From NCBI RefSeq assembly GCF_023502235.1, contig NZ_JAMFLY010000002.1:310001-374000 (forward strand): a stretch of DNA of 64,000 bases, in the 5' to 3' direction. The notes below the pieces were generated by a model. The model worked only from the letters and a program-made list of their open reading frames with translations, searched no databases and was not told the DNA's origin. This document shows positions 36,491 through 45,592 of the stretch, piece after piece. Each line of letters opens with the position of its first letter. Position 1 is the first letter of the stretch. The position numbers and the translations under genes were made by a program. The DNA is from Flagellimonas myxillae (GTDB lineage Bacteria; Bacteroidota; Bacteroidia; Flavobacteriales; Flavobacteriaceae).

Positions 36491-37273
36491 TTGGACTACG
36501 AAAACATCTACATAGAGGAGGAGAACAAGGTCGCTACCATAACGATCAATCGCCCAAAAAAACTGAATGCGCTGAACAAAAGAACCATCTCGGAGCTGCA
36601 CACGGCTTTCAAGGAATTGGATGAAGATCGGGAAATCCATGTGATCATTGTTACCGGTAGTGGCGAAAAAGCCTTTGTTGCCGGGGCCGATATTTCTGAA
36701 TTTGCCGATTTTTCGGTAGCCCAAGGACGGGAACTGGCCGCCGAGGGACAACAGCTACTTTTTGATTTTGTGGAAAACCTTTCCACACCGGTAATCGCGG
36801 CCATAAACGGCTTTGCCCTGGGTGGGGGACTGGAACTTGCAATGAGCAGCCATTTTAGATTGGCCAGTGACAATGCCAAAATGGGCCTCCCGGAAGTATC
36901 CTTGGGAGTGATCCCGGGGTATGGGGGAACCCAACGTTTACCGGCGCTTATAGGTAAGGGAAGGGCAATGGAACTGATCATGACAGCAGGGATGATCGAT
37001 GCTCAAAAAGCCTTGGAATTTGGATTGGTCAATTATGTGGTTCCCCAAGAGGAATTGTTGCCCTTGGCCCAAAAACTTGCAAGCAGGATATCGAATAACT
37101 CACCAATGGCCATAAAATATGCAATAAAAGCGGTAAATGCTGGTTTTAAGTATGATGAAAATGGTTATTCCGCGGAGATAGATGCCTTTGGCGCTTGCTT
37201 TGGCACGGAGGACTTTAAAGAAGGTACTTCCGCCTTTTTGGAGAAAAGAAAAGCCAAATTCCCCGGATCATAG
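36491..37273 (+). CDS. Enoyl-CoA hydratase
   Basis: Hydrates trans-2-enoyl-CoA to 3-hydroxyacyl-CoA in beta-oxidation or related acyl-CoA pathways. The 260-residue crotonase has the oxyanion-hole block AGADISEF (65-72), ALGGGLELAMS with Glu115 and GLPEVSLGVIPGYGGTQRL with Glu135; both catalytic glutamates are present, so a true hydratase is likely rather than an isomerase. The start must be TTG, because an in-frame TAA formed by the tandem repeat lies two codons upstream. No other fatty-acid gene is adjacent. Confidence 0.92.
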   Translation: MDYENIYIEEENKVATITINRPKKLNALNKRTISELHTAFKELDEDREIHVIIVTGSGEKAFVAGADISEFADFSVAQGRELAAEGQQLLFDFVENLSTPVIAAINGFALGGGLELAMSSHFRLASDNAKMGLPEVSLGVIPGYGGTQRLPALIGKGRAMELIMTAGMIDAQKALEFGLVNYVVPQEELLPLAQKLASRISNNSPMAIKYAIKAVNAGFKYDENGYSAEIDAFGACFGTEDFKEGTSAFLEKRKAKFPGS

Positions 37274-37297
37274 CCATGGTTTAACCCCAACCGGACT

Positions 37298-38854
37298 ATG
37301 ATGAAACGTATACTTTTACTTTTTTGTCTCCTACTAACGGCGAGCCTACAGTATGCCCAGGAGAAAATGCCGGTCGCCTACGACTTTGGTGAAAAATTCA
37401 ACGACCGCTATCGCTATTCCAATCTGCTGACCATTTCAGAAGATGGTTCGGGCGGCTATATTTTGGTAAGGGCCTATTACCAAGGGTTGATTCTTAAACC
37501 CAAAGGCTACTTGATAGAACAGTACAACGCCAACCTGGAGCTTGTTTCCGAGTACAATTACAAACTGAGGGGATTGGATTTTGTTGATGGATTTCTTAAA
37601 AATGGGCAGTTGAACCTTTTGTTCCTTAACTATAATTACGACAAAAGCCAATACGAGTACTGGGTGCACCGAAGTCCTATCGTTGCGTTCAATTTTGCAC
37701 AGGAAAAATTGCTTTCCATAACCTCCGAGGAAGTGCGTAACCCGGTAGACAAAAATTATTACAACCGAAACTTCTCCAGCGGCTTTTCCACTTCCATTTT
37801 ATTCAATAAGGAAAAGACAGGTTTTGTGATTAGCACACACCATAAAAGGGGAAAGAACAACAAACACATTATCCATTTGTTCGATACCAGTTTAAATAAG
37901 CGGTTCGAACACGATTTCTCGCATGAGATAGAGGAGAAAAACTATGCTTTTGAAAATTTGGCTATCACTTCCGATTTGTCAACGGCCTATATCGTGGGGA
38001 AAGCTTACTTCAAAAAGAAGCGATTTAGGGTGGATGAGCGTAAGTTTCAATATGAACTGATCAAGGTTTCCGCGAACGGGAGCAAAACCCAGTCCTTTGT
38101 TGATGCTGGAAAGTATCCCGAGGCATTATATCCTATTATTTTGCCAAACAGACTGGTCTGTGCAGGTTTTTATGCCGATCGGAAAGACAACAGATACAAT
38201 GGAATCGCCTTTTTTGATGTGAGCCCCGCTAGTTTGGATATCAAGTCCAAAAAATACAACCCCTTTTCCCAACAATTTATGGAAGACAAGTTCGGTAGGG
38301 ACGAGGATAAGGTGGTCAAAAACTTAGTATTCAAAGGCGTAGAAATTACCAAGGACAATGAAATCTTTTTTAATGCAGAAGAGTACTTTGTGACCACGGG
38401 GATGGAAGTAACCGGGGCCGGGCAACGGGTAAAACTCGAGCGCTTTCACCACAACGACATTGTAAGCGCCAAGTTGAAGACCAACGGCGACCTTGCCTGG
38501 GCTAGGAACATCAACAAGGCCGAGGTAACACAAGGAGATGGGGCCTATGCCTCCTACAGTTCTTATTGCAAAAATGGGAAGACCTATTTCTTTATCTGTA
38601 CCGCTTCGGAGAACCCCCAGCTGATCAATAACGAGCGCCTCATTTTTAAACAGGGACTTAGCCGAAACCGTAACGTTTTTATGATTTCCTTAGACGAAAA
38701 TGGAGTAATGGACTATGAAAAAATCATCGACAATCAAGAAGCAAGACTTCCCTTAATGGTCTCAAAACCCTTAAAGGATATCGATGAAAGTAAAATGCTC
38801 TTTTATGCCAAGCGTGGCAGCAAAAAGCAATTGGTAAAAGTCTCTTTTTTGTAA
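37298..38854 (+). CDS. Secreted protein of unknown function
   Basis: I do not recognise a family. The 518-residue protein starts with a signal peptide (MMKRILLLFCLLLTASLQYAQ; the second Met may be the true start). The mature part is rich in Tyr, Asn and Lys and has recurring strand-like segments such as GGYILVRAYYQG, GFVISTHHKRGKN, TAYIVGKAYFKKKRF and KTYFFICTASENPQL, which suggests a beta-propeller or other all-beta fold. It follows the enoyl-CoA hydratase by 24 bp in the same direction. Periplasmic or outer-membrane location is likely. Confidence 0.7.
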   Translation: MMKRILLLFCLLLTASLQYAQEKMPVAYDFGEKFNDRYRYSNLLTISEDGSGGYILVRAYYQGLILKPKGYLIEQYNANLELVSEYNYKLRGLDFVDGFLKNGQLNLLFLNYNYDKSQYEYWVHRSPIVAFNFAQEKLLSITSEEVRNPVDKNYYNRNFSSGFSTSILFNKEKTGFVISTHHKRGKNNKHIIHLFDTSLNKRFEHDFSHEIEEKNYAFENLAITSDLSTAYIVGKAYFKKKRFRVDERKFQYELIKVSANGSKTQSFVDAGKYPEALYPIILPNRLVCAGFYADRKDNRYNGIAFFDVSPASLDIKSKKYNPFSQQFMEDKFGRDEDKVVKNLVFKGVEITKDNEIFFNAEEYFVTTGMEVTGAGQRVKLERFHHNDIVSAKLKTNGDLAWARNINKAEVTQGDGAYASYSSYCKNGKTYFFICTASENPQLINNERLIFKQGLSRNRNVFMISLDENGVMDYEKIIDNQEARLPLMVSKPLKDIDESKMLFYAKRGSKKQLVKVSFL

Positions 38855-38906
38855 CCGTACAAGCAACGCATTCCAGCAAGTCGACTCTATTAGTAAAACC
38901 TCTGCT

Positions 38907-39359
38907 ATGAAACCTCGACTTTTAGGCTTAATAATTGCTTTTTCCCTGGCTTTATTTTCTTCCTGTGACGAGGACGACAATGCTGTCGACAATCTTCGGA
39001 TTGTAGGGGAATGGCAAATTGCTGCCATTCACAACTCAAGTCCATCTGGCCCTACCATGGGTCCTGGGGATGGAGAGGTTATTTCCATAATTTTTAGACG
39101 AAATGGTGAATTTGCTGGCTCCACCTCGGCCAATAGTTTTAGCGGCTCATATACTGCTTCGGATAGCCAGCTTATCATCGAGCAGATGATTACTACCGAA
39201 GCGGGAGATACCCCTTATGGGCAGGCTTTTTATTCCAGTTTGTCCGAAGCCATGGATTCAACTACAAATTTTTCTGTTTTCAGCTTGAACTTTGAAGACA
39301 ACAATACCCTCATGTTGGAGTTCCTAGGGTTTAAATTTCTGAACCTTCAAAAGCCATAA
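38907..39359 (+). CDS. Small lipoprotein with META/lipocalin-like fold
   Basis: Here 150 residues start with a lipoprotein signal (LFSSC, Cys20) and an acidic DEDDNAVDN stretch, typical of surface-exported Bacteroidota lipoproteins. The mature part has VGEWQIAAIHN, SIIFRRNGEFAGSTSANSFSGSYTAS and LNFEDNNTLMLEF, like META/HslJ or lipocalin-like stress proteins. The exact family needs a profile search. It stands 52 bp after the unknown secreted protein. Confidence 0.72.
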   Translation: MKPRLLGLIIAFSLALFSSCDEDDNAVDNLRIVGEWQIAAIHNSSPSGPTMGPGDGEVISIIFRRNGEFAGSTSANSFSGSYTASDSQLIIEQMITTEAGDTPYGQAFYSSLSEAMDSTTNFSVFSLNFEDNNTLMLEFLGFKFLNLQKP

Positions 39360-39412
39360 ATCTTAACATTTACTATTGGATATATTCCATAAATTTGGAT
39401 TAAATCCAATTA

Positions 39413-40486
39413 ATGAATTCCAAAAAATTGCTCAAGGGTAGGGGTGCCCAAAAAAATCCGCACAATCGATTTCTGCAACACATTTATGAGATAAGGGACG
39501 ACTTTCTTGAGTTTTGTAGATTGGAGGGCGAAGATTCCGATAAAAACAAAACGGAATACATCCCTGTTTTTCCCAAAACCATAGTGAACAAGGTGGACAG
39601 TCCGGATGTTGGGATGATGTATTCCATGAACCCCTATCAAGGATGTGAGCACGGATGCATATACTGTTACGCAAGAAATGCGCATGAGTATTGGGGATAT
39701 AGTGCTGGAATGGATTTTGAACGCAAGATTCTAATCAAAAAAGAAGCTCCTCTGTTATTGGAGAAAAAGATAAAGCACAAAAATTGGAAAGCGAAAACCA
39801 TTGTGATGTCCGGAAACACGGATTGCTATCAGCCCGCCGAACACAGGTTTAAGATTACAAGAAAGTGCCTAGGGGTGTTCTTAAAATACCGACATCCCGT
39901 AGGGATTATCACCAAAAATGCCCTCATTCTTAGAGACTTGGATATTCTCACCGAGTTGGGTGCCGATCAACTTGTTGGGGTCAACATTTCGGTAACTTCC
40001 CTTTCTGAAAAAACCCGACGAAAACTGGAACCCAGAACGGCTTCCATCCAAAAAAGACTAAAGACCATTAAGACATTGAGCGACAATGGCATTCCGGTAA
40101 ACGCTATGTTGGCACCCATAATCCCGGGAATCAACAGTCACGAATTGATGAAGTTGGCCGAGACCGTTGCCGACCATGGCGCCCTATCCTTTGGTTTTAC
40201 CATAGTCCGATTAAATGGGGCGATTGGGCAAATCTTTACAGATTGGATCAAGAAAGCCATGCCGGATAGGGCCGAGAAAGTATTGCATCAAATCCAAGAC
40301 TGCCATGGAGGGACCATTAACGATAGCCGATTTGGAATCAGGAATAGGGGACAAGGTAAAATTGCTGCTCAAATTCATGATATGGCTAAACTGGCTAGAC
40401 AGAAATATTTTAAGAATAGGACTTTTCCAGCCTTAAACCATGAACTGCATGGGCAATACAAGACAGGACAAATGAAATTGTTTTAA
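39413..40486 (+). CDS. PA0069-family radical SAM protein
   Basis: A 357-residue protein with the radical SAM motif CEHGCIYC (Cys78, Cys82, Cys85) in MNPYQGCEHGCIYCYARNAH, which is characteristic of the PA0069/Rv2578c group related to spore photoproduct lyase. Further blocks are MSGNTDCYQPAEHRFKITR and NGIPVNAMLAPIIPGINSHE. It should cleave S-adenosylmethionine with a 4Fe-4S cluster; the substrate is unknown. The stop codon shares 4 bp with the convergent gene. Confidence 0.92.
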   Translation: MNSKKLLKGRGAQKNPHNRFLQHIYEIRDDFLEFCRLEGEDSDKNKTEYIPVFPKTIVNKVDSPDVGMMYSMNPYQGCEHGCIYCYARNAHEYWGYSAGMDFERKILIKKEAPLLLEKKIKHKNWKAKTIVMSGNTDCYQPAEHRFKITRKCLGVFLKYRHPVGIITKNALILRDLDILTELGADQLVGVNISVTSLSEKTRRKLEPRTASIQKRLKTIKTLSDNGIPVNAMLAPIIPGINSHELMKLAETVADHGALSFGFTIVRLNGAIGQIFTDWIKKAMPDRAEKVLHQIQDCHGGTINDSRFGIRNRGQGKIAAQIHDMAKLARQKYFKNRTFPALNHELHGQYKTGQMKLF

Positions 40487-41136
40487 GAGCTTCTGCGTTT
40501 CCCAAATCCTGTGGATAGCCGCACTGTGATTCCAATAGCCTTAGTATTGAAATTTTGTTTGTAGTATCCCTGGTCAGAAAAATCCAGCTGGTTTAACGAT
40601 TTCCCGGCATTGAAGGCGGTATAGGTAAGATAAAGTCCAAGTTTTCCAATTGTATCTGTGGCTAGGAACTCATATCCGAGGGAGAATGCCCAAAAGTTGA
40701 AATCGATTTTTGTTTCCTGCTGTTTTTCCATCTGATTGGAATCCGCGTACTCTCCAGTTGCTCTTTGCGTACCAAAATGATATTTGGGAATAAAGACCAC
40801 GCGATTATATTCATCCTGTATAAAAAATTTGGGGCCAACACCCCAGACCCAAGCATCAAAGAAGCGATTTAAAAAGGAGCGAAAACCGATGTCGCCAGAT
40901 GGGTCAATGGCCCAATCCTCATAGGATTGCCCTCCAAAGTAGTAGGTTACATCAACCTCTGGCGCAAGGTGTTTTAGGGCAAAAAGCTCAGACCCCACGG
41001 AAATATTAAGATAGGCTGATGGTTCAAATTCCTCCTCGAAAAAACCAGCAAAGGAAATATAGGCCTCAGGAGGTTGAAGTTGTGCAAAATTGGAGGAAAC
41101 AACAAAAAGGAAGAATACGGGCAGCAGCGGTTTCAT
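40483..41136 (-). CDS. Secreted outer-membrane beta-barrel-like protein, unknown function
   Basis: About 217 residues from the ATG giving MKPLLPVFFLFVVSSNFAQ, a signal peptide; a longer reading adds eight residues. The mature part is alternating hydrophobic and aromatic, for example AYLNISVGSELFALKHLAPEV, GVGPKFFIQDEYNRVVFIPKY and LGLYLTYTAFNAG, consistent with an eight-stranded outer-membrane barrel. The end reads SFGFGKRRSS-like rather than with a terminal Phe. The family is not known to me. Confidence 0.7.
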   Translation of the reverse strand: MKPLLPVFFLFVVSSNFAQLQPPEAYISFAGFFEEEFEPSAYLNISVGSELFALKHLAPEVDVTYYFGGQSYEDWAIDPSGDIGFRSFLNRFFDAWVWGVGPKFFIQDEYNRVVFIPKYHFGTQRATGEYADSNQMEKQQETKIDFNFWAFSLGYEFLATDTIGKLGLYLTYTAFNAGKSLNQLDFSDQGYYKQNFNTKAIGITVRLSTGFGKRRSS

Positions 41137-41294
41137 GATTCTTTCAGAATCAATAAACATGCCACAACAAAATGGTAAGGGTGCTTAATTTTAAATAAAT
41201 TTATGGGGATTGTCCAATCCAAACCTTGGATTTCGTCATAGGGGCGTAAACGGAATATAAACAGTCTGGGAAACTGGACGTAAAATGAAAAGAA

Positions 41295-41648
41295 ATGAGC
41301 AATTTTATGTATTTATTTAGAGGAGGGGACGAGAACTTTAAAAGACTTTCCCAAGAAGAAAAACAGGCCCACATGCAAGTTTGGGGAGAATGGATGGGTG
41401 GACTGAAGGAAAAAGGACAATTATTGGATGGACTTCCATTATCTGATGATGGAAAAGTGGTGCACAAAAAAGGGGAATTGGTCACCAACGGCCCCCATGC
41501 AGAGGGCGCAGAAGTTGTAGGAGGATATCTAATTGTTTCGGCCAACGACTTGGACGAGGCCGTGGAAATTTCCAAAGGGTGCCCCATATTTGATTACGAC
41601 GGCGCCTATGTGGAAGTAAGGGAAATTATGTCCATGGACACCCATTAA
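41295..41648 (+). CDS. YCII/DGPF-domain protein, partner of the ECF sigma factor
   Basis: 117 residues: MYLFRGGDENFKRLSQEEKQ, KEKGQLLDGLPLSDDGKVV, TNGPHAEGAEVVGGYLIVSANDLDEAVEISKGCP and VEVREI form a complete YCII (DGPF) ferredoxin-like domain. DGPF proteins are the standard neighbours of ECF sigma factors of the ECF42 group, and the next gene is of that type. Its biochemical role is not settled. A hairpin lies between it and the sigma gene. Confidence 0.92.
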   Translation: MSNFMYLFRGGDENFKRLSQEEKQAHMQVWGEWMGGLKEKGQLLDGLPLSDDGKVVHKKGELVTNGPHAEGAEVVGGYLIVSANDLDEAVEISKGCPIFDYDGAYVEVREIMSMDTH

Positions 41649-41671
41649 TTTGAAGTGATTTACCAAAGATG

Positions 41672-41690
41672 GCCCGATCTTGCATCGGGC
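41672..41690 (+). terminator. Hairpin between YCII and sigma genes (partial terminator or attenuator)
   Basis: Arms gcccgat and atcgggc pair perfectly over 7 bp with a 5-nt loop and are followed by tatttta. It could partly end the YCII transcript or adjust the ratio to the sigma gene that starts 15 bp further on. Confidence 0.5.
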
Positions 41691-41704
41691 TATTTTAATA
41701 TTAA

Positions 41705-42949
41705 ATGAGCCAAACCCAACTAGAAAATACCATCGACCACCTATTCCGTAACGAATACGGAAAAGTGGTAGCACTCTTGACCAATAAATTTGGTATTTCC
41801 TATGTGGAACAGATTGAAGATGCGGCCCAGGACACTTTTTTGAAGGCCATGCAGGTTTGGGGGTACAAATCGGTTCCGGATAACCCAACGGCTTGGTTGT
41901 ACCGAGTGGCAAACAATGCCATGATAGACAAGTTGAGGAAGGATAAAAAAATAAGCTTTCTGGGATCCGAACAATTGCCGGAAAAAGAGGTGGTCTCCGA
42001 AACAGCTTCCGAGAACCTGGATAATACCATTTCGGACAGTCAGCTGAAAATGATTTTTGCCTGCTGCCACCCAGCCCTGTCCCAAGAGCATCAAATAATT
42101 TTAAGTTTAAAGTTGATTGGGGGATTTAGCAACAAGGAATTGGCAGAGGCCCTGATGAAGAAGGAAGAGGCTGTGGCCAAATCGTTTACTAGGGCCAAGG
42201 CGAAGTTTAGAAAGGAAGTGCAACTCTTAAAGATACCGGTACAAATGGGACTGCAATCCCGATTGTTCAAGGTGCTTCAAGTTATTTATCTATTGTTTAC
42301 GGAAGGGTACTCGGCGACTACGGGTTCGCAGGTGCTGAAACGCGATATCTGCTATGAAGCTTTGCGTTTGGCTTTGCTTCTACAGGAAAACAAATATTGC
42401 AAACATCCCAACTTGGAAGCCTTGATCGCGCTAATGTGTTTTCATGCTTCCCGATTTGATGCCCGTCTGGATGAAAATGGGGATTTGGTCACCTTGGAGT
42501 TCCAAGATCGCAGCAAATACAATAGGGAATTGATAGAAATTGGGGTACGTCATCTTGAGGGGGCCGGAACTTTGGACCGAACGCCGTCCATCTATCATTT
42601 GGAGGCTGCCCGCTCCTATTACCACAGTGCAGCAAAGACCTTTGAGCAAACCGATTGGAAGAGTATCCTGTATCTATACGATCTACAGATCAACCAACAA
42701 TACTCACCTATGTTGGCCTTGAACCGAATCGTTCCCTTTGCAAAAATTCACGGAGCGACCAAAGCATTGGAAGCGCTCAAAAGCTTGGAGAGCAAAACGG
42801 ACTTTGGCGAGTCGGGATTACTTTATGCCATAAAAGCGGAGCTGTTGTTAGAAACCAATAGTGCCGGCTATAAAGCTGCCTTGAAAAAGGCGATTGCCTA
42901 TTTCAAGAACGACCTCGTCAAAAAACACCTTAAAAAGAAATTGGACTAA
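41705..42949 (+). CDS. ECF sigma factor with C-terminal extension (ECF42 / DUF6596 type)
   Basis: 414 residues, about twice the length of a simple ECF sigma. The first 180 hold region 2 (EDAAQDTFLKAMQVWGYKSVPDNPTAWLY) and region 4 (LSLKLIGGFSNKELAEALMKKEEAVAKSF). The remaining 230, with LLFTEGYSATTGS, EALRLALLL and AKTFEQTDWKSILYLYDL, form the helical TPR-like DUF6596 extension that defines the ECF42-type group. There is no anti-sigma gene; in this group the C-terminal part regulates activity. It pairs with the upstream YCII gene. The stop shares 4 bp with the convergent gene. Confidence 0.93.
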   Translation: MSQTQLENTIDHLFRNEYGKVVALLTNKFGISYVEQIEDAAQDTFLKAMQVWGYKSVPDNPTAWLYRVANNAMIDKLRKDKKISFLGSEQLPEKEVVSETASENLDNTISDSQLKMIFACCHPALSQEHQIILSLKLIGGFSNKELAEALMKKEEAVAKSFTRAKAKFRKEVQLLKIPVQMGLQSRLFKVLQVIYLLFTEGYSATTGSQVLKRDICYEALRLALLLQENKYCKHPNLEALIALMCFHASRFDARLDENGDLVTLEFQDRSKYNRELIEIGVRHLEGAGTLDRTPSIYHLEAARSYYHSAAKTFEQTDWKSILYLYDLQINQQYSPMLALNRIVPFAKIHGATKALEALKSLESKTDFGESGLLYAIKAELLLETNSAGYKAALKKAIAYFKNDLVKKHLKKKLD

Positions 42950-44040
42950 ACTTTAATAAAGGTGCCGTTTTTATACATATACCACAAGAGTAGATAGAGC
43001 AGACCAAATCCACCAATAGAGGCGAACATATCGTAATAAGGGCCTGTGTATTGCTCCAATCCGAATAATAGGTATTTGGAAACTTTTGGGAAATTTATAA
43101 CGTGCGACAGCACGTAAGCCGTTATGGCATTCATCCCGATAACCTTTAGCGGAAATGTCCATTTTACCACCCCCTTCACATCAATAATCCAATAGAACAG
43201 GGCCAACAAAATAAAACATACACCAGAAGAGGCCAGGACAAAGGAGCTAGACCAGATTTTTTTAACAATGGGATGCCAGATTCCCCATACGGCCCCCACG
43301 ATCAATCCCGCCAATCCGATTACCAGGAGCAGCTTGGCAACTTTCTCGCGAGGGAGGTTGGATTTTATCAACTCCCCGGCAAACATTCCGGAAAGGGTAG
43401 TGGCTATGAACCCAAGCCCACTTAGTAACCAAGTGTATTGGTACCCATCATCGAATTTTCCAAGAATCAAACGGTCAAAATAAACGGCAAAATTTTGATC
43501 CGGCAACAAGACACTTCGTCCAACACCAGGCACATTTGGTACGGTTAGCAGGAGGGCATAAATAATCAAACAAGCTGCAAAGAGCACATATTGCCCTTTC
43601 CTACTAAGATGGATATAGGCCAAACAAGAAACCACATATCCCACAGCAATGGCTTGTAAGGTATTGCTGAAGATTTTAAACTGCTCAATATCCAGTGCAA
43701 GCAAATTCCCCTGGACTATCCAACCTAAAATAAAAAGAATGACAAAGCGTCTGATCAGTTTTTTATAGACAGGTCCCATGTCCGAATTGTTTTCCATTCT
43801 TTTGGACAGGGCAAAAGGAATCACGGCACCGACCACAAAAAGGAAAAGGGGCATAATAATGTCGTAAAAGGTTGAGCCAAACCATTCGGGGTGGCTAAAC
43901 TGGTTTGCCAAAGCTTCCGAAAACGAAGAATTGGCTCCTTTGTGGAGGTTGGCGAAAAAGTGATCTGCGAAGATAATTAGCAGCATGTCAAAGCCCCTCA
44001 ATACATCGATCGAGAGGATTCGTTTGGTTGGTTGGCCCAT
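42946..44040 (-). CDS. DUF5009 / heparan-alpha-glucosaminide N-acetyltransferase-like membrane protein
   Basis: 364 residues with about ten membrane segments. The N-terminus RILSIDVLRGFDMLLIIF and the block FGSTFYDIIMPLFLFVVGAVIPFAL match the NagX/DUF5009/HGSNAT family, which moves acetyl groups from acetyl-CoA across the membrane to amino sugars such as glucosamine. Exact substrate unknown. The Gfo/Idh/MocA gene lies 67 bp upstream in the same direction, so a joint role in sugar modification is possible. Confidence 0.9.
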   Translation of the reverse strand: MGQPTKRILSIDVLRGFDMLLIIFADHFFANLHKGANSSFSEALANQFSHPEWFGSTFYDIIMPLFLFVVGAVIPFALSKRMENNSDMGPVYKKLIRRFVILFILGWIVQGNLLALDIEQFKIFSNTLQAIAVGYVVSCLAYIHLSRKGQYVLFAACLIIYALLLTVPNVPGVGRSVLLPDQNFAVYFDRLILGKFDDGYQYTWLLSGLGFIATTLSGMFAGELIKSNLPREKVAKLLLVIGLAGLIVGAVWGIWHPIVKKIWSSSFVLASSGVCFILLALFYWIIDVKGVVKWTFPLKVIGMNAITAYVLSHVINFPKVSKYLLFGLEQYTGPYYDMFASIGGFGLLYLLLWYMYKNGTFIKV

Positions 44041-44107
44041 AAGGTTGGTTTTATGGGCTGCCGAACCATGGTCGCCAGCCCGGGGTTTTATTGTGAAAAA
44101 GGGGGGA

Positions 44108-45532
44108 TCAAATCAACTCCCAGCCTTTTCTATATTCTCGGGTTACCCATTCATTGGCCTTTTCATAGTTGGTGATCTTCATGTTCTCACCATCCCAAAG
44201 TAATTTGCGTCTTCCAGGGTAGTTATATGGAGCCCAGTCACCTGGCTTTTTGCCCTCTTGCAGTACTTTGTACTGGTACGCCTTAACGGCAAGGTTACCC
44301 ATTAGCACAGTCTCCGTTAATGGACCGGCCTTAGCAAAAGTTGAAGAGGTGTCCACCCCGTCGATACAACCTGCAACAAAGTTGGCAATATGACCGCCCA
44401 TGCTATCGGGAACGCGGGGATACTTTGGTTCAGGGGCCTTGAATAAATCCATCATGTCGGAAGGAAGTAAACGGGCATTTCGCGAATAGGTATCGCAGAC
44501 CAAAATCCCCTTATCGCCATACATTACCGTTCCGCCATCTCCATTTCCAACGGTTTCACCATCTTTTAGTTCATCTGGTAAATCCGGCATTAATCCACCG
44601 TCATACCAATTAAGGGCAATATCACCGTGATGCTCGTGATCAAACTTCAGATGGATTTTTGAGGATGGAGGACAGGAAGGGCTATAATCCGCTTCCACAA
44701 AATCCCCAACCCAAACTGTGGTACAACTCGCTTCCGCTTCTGTAGGATACCCTAGATCCAGAACGCTGAAAGGAGTTTCCATGATATGACATCCCATATC
44801 CCCTAGGGCGCCGGTTCCAAAATCCCACCAGCCGCGCCATTTAAATGGTAGATAGGCGTCGTTATAATCCCTCATGGCTGCAGGGCCTAACCACAGGTCC
44901 CAATCCAATCCTTTGGGTACGCGTTGCTTCTCTGTGGGAACTGGCACTCCCTGTGGCCATACCGGCCTATTGGTCCAACAATCTATCGTATGGATTTTTC
45001 CAATAATCCCAGACTCTACCCATTCACGGGCAATGCGGCTATCATCGCTGGAAGCTCCCTGATTTCCCATCTGGGTTACGATTCCATTTTCTGCCGCAAC
45101 TTTCGTCATTAATCGCGCTTCCCGGATATTATGGGTCAACGGCTTCTCCACGTAAGCATGTTTTTTCTCCCTCATAAAGGGCAGTGCAATGGTGGCGTGC
45201 ATATGATCTGGAGTGGCTACCATAACTGCATCAATATCACTCAAGTGACGGTCATAAACTTTTCTGAAGTCCTTATAGCGTTTAACATCCGGAAACTTTT
45301 CATAAGTACCTTTGGCCCTTCTGTCATCCACATCACAAAAGGAAACAAACTTTACTCTTCCGGTGTTTGCCAACCCTTGGATTACGCCACTTCCGCGTCC
45401 ACCAACACCAAATGCGCCCACATAAAGTGTATCGCTGGGTGCAACGTGACTTTTACCCAAAACATGACTTGGAACAATTGAAAAGGCAGCGGATGCCGCT
45501 GCCGTATTTTTAAGGAACTTTCTTCTTTGCAT
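44108..45532 (-). CDS. Gfo/Idh/MocA family oxidoreductase with Tat-type leader
   Basis: About 474 residues from the ATG giving MQRRKFLKNTAAASAAFSIV, which has an RRKFLK twin-arginine-like leader, so the protein is probably exported folded with its cofactor. The NAD-binding block GAFGVGGRGSGVIQGLA is followed by DAVMVATPDHMHATIALPFM, EKPLTHNIREARLM and the Bacteroidota-type C-terminal half (GTGALGDMGCHIMETPFSV). It should oxidise or epimerise a sugar or cyclitol. Its gene lies upstream of the DUF5009 gene. Confidence 0.9.
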   Translation of the reverse strand: MQRRKFLKNTAAASAAFSIVPSHVLGKSHVAPSDTLYVGAFGVGGRGSGVIQGLANTGRVKFVSFCDVDDRRAKGTYEKFPDVKRYKDFRKVYDRHLSDIDAVMVATPDHMHATIALPFMREKKHAYVEKPLTHNIREARLMTKVAAENGIVTQMGNQGASSDDSRIAREWVESGIIGKIHTIDCWTNRPVWPQGVPVPTEKQRVPKGLDWDLWLGPAAMRDYNDAYLPFKWRGWWDFGTGALGDMGCHIMETPFSVLDLGYPTEAEASCTTVWVGDFVEADYSPSCPPSSKIHLKFDHEHHGDIALNWYDGGLMPDLPDELKDGETVGNGDGGTVMYGDKGILVCDTYSRNARLLPSDMMDLFKAPEPKYPRVPDSMGGHIANFVAGCIDGVDTSSTFAKAGPLTETVLMGNLAVKAYQYKVLQEGKKPGDWAPYNYPGRRKLLWDGENMKITNYEKANEWVTREYRKGWELI

Positions 45533-45592
45533 TTTGGCTTGTTTAGTTAAGCTCTTAAGATACAAAAAACAACAATAGCCCGGGTCATGTTG

